A DNA stretch of 6,132 bases from Pseudaestuariivita sp. (GTDB lineage Bacteria > Pseudomonadota > Alphaproteobacteria > Rhodobacterales > Rhodobacteraceae): positions 1-6,132 of the forward strand of contig JAHDCH010000168.1 in NCBI GenBank assembly GCA_020629995.1, in the 5' to 3' direction. Position numbers and translations under genes: made by a program. This document shows positions 1 to 5,386 of this stretch, piece by piece. Each line of letters starts with the position of its first letter. Positions within the stretch are counted from its first letter, which is position 1. Under the pieces are notes generated by a model. It was not told the DNA's origin, did no database searches, and worked only from the letters and a program-made list of their open reading frames with translations.

Positions 1-535
1 GATGAACAACAAGGTCGTCTACAACCTGCACTATGCCTTCTACAACATGGGCTTTACGGTGCTGCGCTTCAACTTCCGCGGCGTCGGCCGCAGCCAGGGC
101 GAATACGACCAGGGCGTGGGCGAGCTCAGGGATGCCGCCTCGGCGCTCGATTACCTGCAATCGATGAACAACAATTCCAAGCATTGCTGGGTCGCAGGCT
201 TTTCGTTCGGGGCCTGGATCGGGATGCAGCTGCTCATGCGCCGGCCCGAGATCACCGGCTTCATCTCGGTCTCGCCGCCCGCCAACATGTACGACTTTTC
301 GTTCCTCGCGCCCTGCCCCTCTTCGGGCCTGATCATCAACGGCTCGGCCGACCGCGTTGCGCCTCCGTCCGATACCGTCAGCCTTGTGGGCAAGCTGCAC
401 GAACAAAAGGGCATCACGATCACCCATACCGAGATCGAGGGCGCCGACCACTTCTTCAAGGATCCGTATATGGACGACATGATCGGCAACGTGACCGATT
501 ACGTCAAACGCCGCCTGACGGAGACCACGCGATGA
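1..535 (+). CDS. Alpha/beta hydrolase, 3' part (start lies upstream of window)
   Basis: This is the C-terminal 177 or so residues of a small serine hydrolase of the alpha/beta fold, probably cytoplasmic. Counting from the Met at base 2, the nucleophile elbow is G66-F-S68-F-G70. A likely acid is D117 (in NGSADRVAPP) and the catalytic His is H150 (in GADHFF). The segment FNFRGVGRSQGEYDQG is typical of COG2945-like hydrolases of about 210-220 residues. In that family the residues MNNKVV usually follow an HPHP..GGT oxyanion segment, so the Met at base 2 is very probably internal and about 40 N-terminal residues are missing. The frame closes at TGA 533-535, which overlaps the ATG of the next gene, so the two are probably translationally coupled. 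The substrate cannot be told from the sequence. Family membership is secure; the missing N-terminus is inferred from family knowledge. Confidence 0.85.
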   Translation, partial: MNNKVVYNLHYAFYNMGFTVLRFNFRGVGRSQGEYDQGVGELRDAASALDYLQSMNNNSKHCWVAGFSFGAWIGMQLLMRRPEITGFISVSPPANMYDFSFLAPCPSSGLIINGSADRVAPPSDTVSLVGKLHEQKGITITHTEIEGADHFFKDPYMDDMIGNVTDYVKRRLTETTR

Positions 536-774
536 AAATGGCCGAAGAGCTGGCCGAACGCCTCGCGCGTGACGTCATCGCGGCCCAGAAAGAGCTTGGC
601 GACGAACAGCTGGTCAACGAAGTGTCCAAACTGCTCGAAGCCTCCTCGACCACGATGCAGGAAGCCTTCCTCACGGCGGCCCGCGTCATCCTGTCCGAGG
701 AACGCGCGCGTCAGTTCCTTGATCAAAAGATCGACGCCGCGCTCAAGGCCGCTCAGGCCGCCCAACAGGGCTGA
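532..774 (+). CDS. Small helical protein of unknown function (80 aa)
   Basis: I do not recognise this family. The 80-residue product is rich in Ala, Glu, Gln, Leu and Lys. It has no Cys, no signal peptide and no membrane segment, and it reads as three or so amphipathic helices, ending in an Ala/Gln-rich tail. The start at ATG 532 overlaps the hydrolase stop as ATGA. GGAG at 520-523 lies 8 bases upstream, which favours 532 over the in-frame ATG at 538. The same frame is open upstream to 184, but that part is a shadow of the hydrolase. The tight overlap suggests co-transcription and perhaps a functional link with the hydrolase. A hairpin follows the stop directly. The coding call rests on start, spacing, Shine-Dalgarno and composition; no function is claimed. 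Confidence 0.72.
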   Translation: MKMAEELAERLARDVIAAQKELGDEQLVNEVSKLLEASSTTMQEAFLTAARVILSEERARQFLDQKIDAALKAAQAAQQG

Positions 775-780
775 ACGCAA

Positions 781-807
781 AAAGGGCGCAGCTGACGCCC
801 GCCCTTT
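781..807 (+). terminator. Probable terminator hairpin after the hydrolase unit
   Basis: AAAGGGCG (781-788) pairs perfectly with CGCCCTTT (800-807) around an 11-base loop. An alternative tighter form pairs GGGCG (784-788) with CGCCC (796-800) around CAGCTGA. It begins 6 bases after the stop of the 80-residue gene. The T run on the + strand is only three bases long, so it is a modest intrinsic terminator. Being symmetric, it could also act on katG transcripts from the other side. Confidence 0.5.
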
Positions 808-821
808 CGCACATCGTCAAG

Positions 822-849
822 GTAGGATGGGTGCTAGCACCCATCCTAC
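822..849. repeat. Perfect 28-base palindrome between converging genes
   Basis: The half-site GTAGGATGGGTGCT (822-835) is followed without any spacer by its exact reverse complement (836-849). The symmetry ends at 821/850, where G faces G. It lies 9 bases past the katG stop and 47 bases past the stop of the small helical gene. Neither side has a T run, so it is a weak intrinsic terminator on its own. Core sequences such as GTAGGATGGGT facing ACCCATCCTAC resemble dispersed REP-like palindromes that I recall from intergenic DNA of many proteobacteria. That resemblance is from memory, and only one copy is present here. It may be a REP-type element, a bidirectional transcript-end stabiliser, or both. 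Confidence 0.6.
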
Positions 850-857
850 GTCGTTGC

Positions 858-3041
858 TCACAGATCGAACCGGTCGGCGTTCATCACCTTGGTCCAGGCC
901 TTGGCGAAATCGGCCACGAACTTGTCGCCCGCATCCGCTGCGCCATAGACCTCGGCGATGGCGCGCAGTTGCGAATTCGAGCCGTAGACCAGATCAACGG
1001 ACGTCGCTTCCCAGCGCGTCTCGCCGCTGGCGCGGTCGGTGCCTTCGAACCGGTCTTCGCCGGTCTCTTTCCACGCCGTGCCCATGTCCAGCAGGTTGAC
1101 AAACACATCCTGCGTCAGGGCGCCGGGGCGGTCCGTCAGAACGCCCAGCGACGTGTTGCCCGCATTGGCGCCCATCGCGCGCATCCCGCCGAACAGCACC
1201 GTCATCTCGGGCGCGGTAAGGCCCAGCAGCTGCGCCCGGTCGACCATCAGCTCTGCTTGCGGACGCGGATCACCCGGGGTGGCAAAGTTGCGGAACGCAT
1301 CAGCTTCGGGCTCGAGCGGCTCAAAGCTCTCGGCATCGGTGTCTGCATCGCTCGCATCGGTGCGCCCGGGCTGGAACGGCAAGGTCAGATCATGCCCACC
1401 CGCCTTGGCTGCCGCCTCGACACCGACATTGCCGGCCAGCACGATCAAATCGGCCAGCGACACTTTCTTGGCATCGGTGTCAAAGCCCGCCTTCACGCCC
1501 TCCAGCGCTGCCAGCACCGTTGACAGCTCGGCCGGATCGTTGGCCGCCCAGTCCTTTTGCGGAGCCAGACGCACCCGCGCGCCATTGGCACCGCCCCGGC
1601 GGTCCGATTGGCGATAGGTCGAGGCCGAGGCCCAGGCCGCCTTGACCAGCGCTGCCACAGGCAGGCCCGTCTCGGTGATCGCCTCTTTCAGCTTGGCGAC
1701 GTCCGCCTCGCTTGCCAGCTCGTGATCCACCGCCGGAACCGGGTCCTGCCAGATCATCGGCTCGGCCGGTTTCAGGCTGCCAAGACCAAGCTCGTGCGGG
1801 CCCATGTCGCGGTGGGTCAGCTTGTACCACGCCTTGGCAAAGGCTTCGGCGAACTCTTCGGGGTTCTGGTGATACCGGCGCGAGATCTTCTCGTAAGCCG
1901 GGTCCATGCGCATCGCCATGTCGGCGGTGGTCATCATGATCGTCGCCTTGCCCGCGCCATCGGCGGTGGGGGCGTGGTCATCGTCTTTCAGACCTTTGGG
2001 GTGCCACTGGTGCGCGCCTGCGGGCGACTTGTCCAGCTCCCACTCATAGCCGAAAAGAACGTCGAAATAGGACATGTCCCAGGTCGTGGGCGTGGGCGTC
2101 CAGGCGCCTTCGATCCCGCTGGTGATCGCGTCGATCCCCTTGCCGGACTTGTGCGTCGACATCCAGCCAAAGCCCTGATCGACCAGCGCGCCGCCTTCGG
2201 GCTCGGGGCCCACCAGAGCCGCATCGCCTGCGCCATGCGCCTTGCCAAAGGTGTGGCCACCCGCAACCAGCGCGACGGTTTCCTCGTCATTCATCGCCAT
2301 CCGGCCAAAGGTCTCGCGGATGTCGACCGCCGACAGCAGCGGATCGGGGTTGCTGTTGGGGCCTTCGGGGTTGACGTAGATCAGACCCATCTGCACCGCA
2401 GCCAGCGGGTTCGCGAGATCGCGCTCGCCGCTGTAGCGCTCATCGGCCAGCCAGGTGGTCTCGGGGCCCCAGTAGATGTCTTCCTCGGGCTCGAACACGT
2501 CCTCGCGGCCACCGGAAAAGCCCCAGGTCTTGAAGCCCATCGTCTCGAGCGCGACGTTGCCGGTCAGGATCATCAGGTCGGCCCAGCTGAGCGCCGCGCC
2601 GTACTTGGCCTTGATCGGCCACAGCAGACGGCGCGCCTTGTCGAGGTTGCCGTTGTCGGGCCAGGAATTCAGCGGCGCAAACCGCTGCGTGCCCGAACGT
2701 GCGCCACCCCGGCCATCATAGGTCCGGTAGGTGCCGGCCGAGTGCCACGCCATGCGGATGAAGAACGGGCCGTAATGGCCGTAATCCGCTGGCCACCAGT
2801 CCTGGCTGTCGGTCATCAGCGCCTTGAGGTCTTCGACCACCGCATCCAGATCCAACCCCTTGAACGCCTCGGCATAGTTGAAGGCCGCGCCGAACGGATC
2901 CGCCTCGGGCGTGTTCTGGTGCAGCACCTTGATGTTCAGCTGATTGGGCCACCATGCCTGGTTGGCCGTGCTACCGCTGTTGCGGGTCGCGCCGTGAAAA
3001 ACCGGGCATTTGCCGCCGCCGTCTACCGGAGATCCGTCCAT
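858..3041 (-). CDS. katG: Catalase-peroxidase KatG
   Basis: This is a complete 727-residue bifunctional haem catalase-peroxidase, which destroys H2O2 and also has peroxidase activity. The length matches the family (about 720-740). The N-terminal haem domain has distal R96, W99 and H100 (RMAWH), the proximal haem ligand H263 (GGHTFGKAH) and proximal W314 with D374. W99, Y222 and M248 are placed to form the Trp-Tyr-Met adduct needed for catalase activity. R411 matches the mobile arginine, and S308 the site of Ser315 in the Mycobacterium tuberculosis enzyme. The C-terminal half (about 430-727) is the degenerate second peroxidase domain. There is no signal peptide, so it is probably cytoplasmic. 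The start is ATG 3041-3039 with AGGAG 6 bases upstream; the longer frame to 3266 would run into oxyR and lacks family similarity. It is divergent from oxyR, so activation by oxidised OxyR is expected. No key residue is missing. Confidence 0.97.
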   Translation of the reverse strand: MDGSPVDGGGKCPVFHGATRNSGSTANQAWWPNQLNIKVLHQNTPEADPFGAAFNYAEAFKGLDLDAVVEDLKALMTDSQDWWPADYGHYGPFFIRMAWHSAGTYRTYDGRGGARSGTQRFAPLNSWPDNGNLDKARRLLWPIKAKYGAALSWADLMILTGNVALETMGFKTWGFSGGREDVFEPEEDIYWGPETTWLADERYSGERDLANPLAAVQMGLIYVNPEGPNSNPDPLLSAVDIRETFGRMAMNDEETVALVAGGHTFGKAHGAGDAALVGPEPEGGALVDQGFGWMSTHKSGKGIDAITSGIEGAWTPTPTTWDMSYFDVLFGYEWELDKSPAGAHQWHPKGLKDDDHAPTADGAGKATIMMTTADMAMRMDPAYEKISRRYHQNPEEFAEAFAKAWYKLTHRDMGPHELGLGSLKPAEPMIWQDPVPAVDHELASEADVAKLKEAITETGLPVAALVKAAWASASTYRQSDRRGGANGARVRLAPQKDWAANDPAELSTVLAALEGVKAGFDTDAKKVSLADLIVLAGNVGVEAAAKAGGHDLTLPFQPGRTDASDADTDAESFEPLEPEADAFRNFATPGDPRPQAELMVDRAQLLGLTAPEMTVLFGGMRAMGANAGNTSLGVLTDRPGALTQDVFVNLLDMGTAWKETGEDRFEGTDRASGETRWEATSVDLVYGSNSQLRAIAEVYGAADAGDKFVADFAKAWTKVMNADRFDL

Positions 3042-3047
3042 GTCTCG

Positions 3048-3052
3048 CTCCT
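3048..3052 (-). promoter_or_regulatory. Ribosome binding site of katG
   Basis: AGGAG read on the minus strand lies 6 bases before ATG 3041. It decides the start over the upstream in-frame codons, which run to 3266. Confidence 0.8.
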
Positions 3053-3071
3053 GTCGCTGGATGATGTGACC

Positions 3072-3089
3072 GGGGGCGATTCTGCCCCC
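3072..3089 (-). other. Hairpin in the katG 5' leader
   Basis: GGGGGC (3072-3077) and GCCCCC (3084-3089) form a six-pair GC-only stem with a six-base loop. It ends about 20 bases before the katG Shine-Dalgarno. If the katG promoter lies in the AT-rich DNA further upstream, this stem is part of the mRNA leader. There it could affect stability or translation. No T run follows it, so it is not an obvious attenuator. Confidence 0.4.
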
Positions 3090-3166
3090 TTCGCGGCACG
3101 GTGTATCAGTGATCTGGAATAAGTCTAAGTTGTATTTTCTGATATGTTCGATAAGAAATACTGACC

Positions 3167-4072
3167 ATGAACCTGACCCTGAAACAGCTGCGCTATTTCG
3201 AGGCGCTGGCCCGCGCCGGGCACTTTGGCCGGGCGGCGGATGTCTGCGCAATCTCGCAGCCAGCACTGTCGATGCAGATTAAGGAGCTTGAGCACGCCCT
3301 TGGCACATCCCTGTTCGAACGCGGCCCGCGCGAGGTGCGCCTGACCCCGTTTGGCGAAGCCTTTGCCCCACGCGCCCGCGACATCCTGCGCGCGGTGGAT
3401 GACCTGTCCGACATGGCGCGCGCGGCGGCTGACCCTTCAGCGGGCCGATTGCGCCTTGGGGTGATCCCCACGGTTGCGCCTTACCTGCTCCCGGCCCTGA
3501 TCCCTGCGCTGGCGGCGTCGCATCCCGGGCTTGACCTGCACATCCGCGAAACCGTGACGCCGCGCCTGATGGACGATTTGCGCGATGGCCGGATCGACAC
3601 CGCGATCCTTGCCTTGCCGCTGGGCGAGCCGTCTTTTGCCGAAATCCCGCTGGTGCAAGAGCCGTTTCTTCTGGTGCGCCCCAAGTCGGCCGCACCGCAG
3701 CCGGTTCCCGCCGTCGAAGACCTGGCCGGCGCACGCCTGCTTTTGCTGGAGGAAGGGCATTGCTTTCGCGATCAGGCTCTCGCGATCTGCAACCTGTCGC
3801 CGGGGGCACCCCGGGACGGGCTGGACGGGTCGTCGCTTTCGACGCTTGTGCAAATGGTCGGCGCGGGCATCGGCGTGACACTGATCCCCGCCATGGCAGC
3901 CCGGGTCGAAACCCGGTCTGCCGCCGTGACCTGCGCCCGGTTCCCCGCCCCCGAGCCGGAACGCACGCTGGGCATGGTCTGGCGCCGCACCACCCCTCTC
4001 GAGCCGCAATTGCGCGGCATCGCCGAAGCGGTGCGAGACGCGCTCAGGACGCTTGCAGCCCCAGATCCATAA
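3167..4072 (+). CDS. oxyR: Hydrogen peroxide-sensing LysR regulator OxyR
   Basis: This is a complete 301-residue LysR-type regulator (Escherichia coli OxyR has 305). The N-terminal winged helix-turn-helix covers about residues 1-60, with [20 protein letters not shown] as the DNA-reading part. It is followed by a linker helix and a regulatory domain from about residue 92. The diagnostic block is [19 protein letters not shown]199 and C208 fall at the same numbers as the peroxidatic pair of E. coli OxyR, and the reactivity-tuning H198 and R201 are also present, so it should be a functional disulfide switch. ATG 3167 is taken because [14 protein letters not shown] is the usual family start. However, no Shine-Dalgarno is visible before it. 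It is divergent from katG, its probable main target, and its last 29 bases overlap the convergent thioredoxin-like gene. C27 and C256 are additional cysteines outside the switch pair. Confidence 0.95.
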   Translation: MNLTLKQLRYFEALARAGHFGRAADVCAISQPALSMQIKELEHALGTSLFERGPREVRLTPFGEAFAPRARDILRAVDDLSDMARAAADPSAGRLRLGVIPTVAPYLLPALIPALAASHPGLDLHIRETVTPRLMDDLRDGRIDTAILALPLGEPSFAEIPLVQEPFLLVRPKSAAPQPVPAVEDLAGARLLLLEEGHCFRDQALAICNLSPGAPRDGLDGSSLSTLVQMVGAGIGVTLIPAMAARVETRSAAVTCARFPAPEPERTLGMVWRRTTPLEPQLRGIAEAVRDALRTLAAPDP

Positions 4073-4460
4073 GCTGTTTGATCGCGTCGGTGCCCGTGCC
4101 CGCCACAAGGCGGCCCAGTTCCTGATCTCCGCGCAGCACGATCAGCGTCGACCGGCGCGGGATCGCGCGGGACGTGGCAACCTCGTGACGGCGGTACGCG
4201 TCCCAGTCGACGCGCACGAACACCATCGCCGCGTCATAGGCGGGGTTTTCAGCCCGAAGCGCGCCAATCACGCGCTCTTGCCGCGCGCAGGTCGAACACC
4301 AATCGGCGGCAAAGTCGACAAAGACGGTCTTGCCCTCTTTCAGCGCCGCCTCGATCAGGCCGGGCGTGTAATCCACCGTTTCAGCAGCGCTCAGCGCACC
4401 GGGCAGCGCCGCGGCAGCGGCAGCGGCCAGGGTCATCAGTGTGGCACGACGTGTCAGCAT
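4044..4460 (-). CDS. Exported thioredoxin-fold protein, DsbD gamma-like
   Basis: The product has 138 residues. Its N-terminus has TRR, then an Ala/Leu-rich core and a likely cleavage after ALSA (about residue 24). The twin arginine only loosely fits a Tat motif, so Sec or Tat export is possible. The mature part is a thioredoxin fold with redox motif W54-C55-S-T-C58 in VDFAADWCSTC, resembling the C-terminal domain of DsbD. It probably takes electrons from the adjacent CcdA and reduces periplasmic disulfides, perhaps for cytochrome c maturation or repair of oxidised proteins. The cis-proline loop is odd: IPRRSTLIVL stands where IPTLLLF is usual. GGAG (4470-4467) lies 6 bases before the start. 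The gene follows ccdA by 23 bases, so they form an operon. The 3' end overlaps oxyR. An open frame continuing upstream to 5222 is a shadow of ccdA. The precise substrate is unknown. Confidence 0.88.
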   Translation of the reverse strand: MLTRRATLMTLAAAAAAALPGALSAAETVDYTPGLIEAALKEGKTVFVDFAADWCSTCARQERVIGALRAENPAYDAAMVFVRVDWDAYRRHEVATSRAIPRRSTLIVLRGDQELGRLVAGTGTDAIKQLMDLGLQAS

Positions 4461-4483
4461 GAAATTCTCCGATCTGGGATGGG

Positions 4484-5197
4484 TCAAAAGGCGATCGACA
4501 GATCCTGGAACCAATACGGCAAAACGCGCACGGCCCAGGCCTCGATCACATGGTGAAGTTTGAACAACAGCGCCAGCCCGACAGCGATGAAGGTGACGCC
4601 CAGAATGGGTTTGGACCGTTCCGCCAGACCGCGCAGGCTTTGTGCCCGGCTGCGGATCGCCTCGCGCGCGCCCAGCCCCAGACCAAGGATGATGGTCGAC
4701 ACGCCCAGCGCAAAGGCGGCCATGATCAGCGTGACATAGCCCAGGTTCTGCCCCTGGCTGGCCAACGCGATGGCCCCGCCCAGGGTCGGCCCGATACAGG
4801 GCGACCACACCGCGCCCAGCAGAAGGCCGCCAATGAACTGCCCGCGCAACCCGCCTGCATCGACACGCGTCAGTGTGCCGTCCGCGCCGGCCGCCACGCC
4901 CGCCGTCGCCATCTCGAACCGGCGCGACAGGGCCGGCACCAGCAGCACCGTGCCAAAGACGATCATCAGCACCGCGCCAACCTGCGCAAGGCCCTCTTGC
5001 GTCAGGCCCACGCCCGCGCCAAAGGCCGTCACCAGAACGCCGAATGCGACAAAAGACAGGCTCATCCCGGCGGCAAGCGCGACGGGCCCTAGCCGGTCGG
5101 CATTCAATGCGCTGACCAGGACGATGGGCAGCACCGGCAAAACGCACGGGTTGATCAGCGTCAGCACGCCCGCAAGATAGGCAAACACAAATTCCAT
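4484..5197 (-). CDS. ccdA: CcdA/DsbD-type membrane thiol-electron transporter
   Basis: This complete 237-residue polytopic inner-membrane protein carries reducing power from cytoplasmic thioredoxin to periplasmic thiol proteins. Two cysteines sit in the family's paired motifs: C18 in INPCVLPVLP at the start of helix 1 and C134 in WSPCIGPTLGG at the start of helix 4. About six hydrophobic segments are visible, near residues 3-29, 37-62, 68-90, 119-146, 151-177 and 197-214. A charged, extended loop at about 91-118 joins the two halves. Length and layout match CcdA proteins, which equal the central domain of DsbD. The next gene encodes a periplasmic thioredoxin, so the pair resembles a split DsbD. 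The start is ATG 5197, since the family begins with a short MEF..AYLAGVLTLINPC segment. No clear Shine-Dalgarno precedes it. Cytochrome c biogenesis is one possible role, but no other ccm genes are in view. Confidence 0.93.
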   Translation of the reverse strand: MEFVFAYLAGVLTLINPCVLPVLPIVLVSALNADRLGPVALAAGMSLSFVAFGVLVTAFGAGVGLTQEGLAQVGAVLMIVFGTVLLVPALSRRFEMATAGVAAGADGTLTRVDAGGLRGQFIGGLLLGAVWSPCIGPTLGGAIALASQGQNLGYVTLIMAAFALGVSTIILGLGLGAREAIRSRAQSLRGLAERSKPILGVTFIAVGLALLFKLHHVIEAWAVRVLPYWFQDLSIAF

Positions 5198-5386
5198 GGC
5201 CGCTTACGTGTCGCGTCCGCAATCAAAGATCAAGCGTGCGGCCCCCACACCCGATCACAAACCTGTCAGCACATCGCCATCACGGGGCGATGGCCAAAAA
5301 CCATGCATCAATGGCCAATTTTGTGTAGGCAGAATCGCGCAGCTCGCGCACCCTCGGGTCACTGATACCGCCAGTCCGAGGCCCCG
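5198..5386. promoter_or_regulatory. Divergent spacer between ccdA and the Rieske oxygenase gene
   Basis: This 189-base spacer must hold the start signals for two divergent genes. Visible structure includes a hairpin, CATCGCC (5272-5278) with GGCGATG (5286-5292) around a 7-base loop. There is also a direct repeat, ATGGCCAA, at 5290-5297 and 5311-5318. The repeat copies start 21 bases apart, about two helical turns, and each contains the palindrome TGGCCA. CCAT (5301-5304) and ATGG (5311-5314) add a small dyad between them. These are candidate operator elements, but no regulator gene adjoins them and no secure -35/-10 pair was found. Confidence 0.45.
5378..5381 (+). promoter_or_regulatory. Ribosome binding site of the Rieske oxygenase gene
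   Basis: GAGG lies 5 bases before ATG 5387 and supports that codon as the start. Confidence 0.6.

Larger units (their letters stand above)
3042..3166. promoter_or_regulatory. Divergent katG/oxyR control region
   Basis: These 125 bases separate two genes that are transcribed apart. The oxyR-proximal part (about 3112-3160) is strikingly AT-rich for this window. It contains an imperfect inverted repeat, TATTTTCT (3133-3140) facing AAGAAATA (3153-3160), with TTCT/AGAA as its exact part. The repeat surrounds two direct GATA tetramers (3141-3144 and 3150-3153). LysR regulators such as OxyR usually bind AT-rich dyads in the shared spacer and control both genes. The dyad lies 6-33 bases before the oxyR start, so binding there could repress oxyR while activating katG. 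I could not assign a convincing -35/-10 pair to either gene. That a control region exists is well supported; the exact operator is a guess. Confidence 0.6.

Noticed and set aside
822..849. The palindrome as a classical intrinsic terminator or phage attachment site
   Set aside because: No T run follows on either strand. No integrase gene or duplicated flank is present, so it is kept only as a repeat.
831..1523. 230-codon open frame on the + strand
   Set aside because: It is antisense to the katG C-terminal domain, starts inside the palindrome, has no ribosome site, and has shadow-like composition.
1557..3122. 521-codon open frame on the + strand
   Set aside because: It lies antisense to katG, whose catalytic residues are all intact. 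The translation is Arg/Gly/Val/His-rich without a recognisable domain, as expected for a GC-rich shadow frame.
3042..3266. 75-residue N-terminal extension of katG
   Set aside because: It would overlap the oxyR start, resembles no KatG N-terminus, and a strong Shine-Dalgarno supports ATG 3041.
3437..4108. 223-codon minus-strand frame across oxyR
   Set aside because: It is antisense to a well-supported OxyR and has no recognisable features.
4461..5222. Upstream extension of the thioredoxin frame, giving 392 residues
   Set aside because: This stretch is ccdA read in another frame. The signal peptide and GGAG show the true start at 4460, so it is not a fusion protein.
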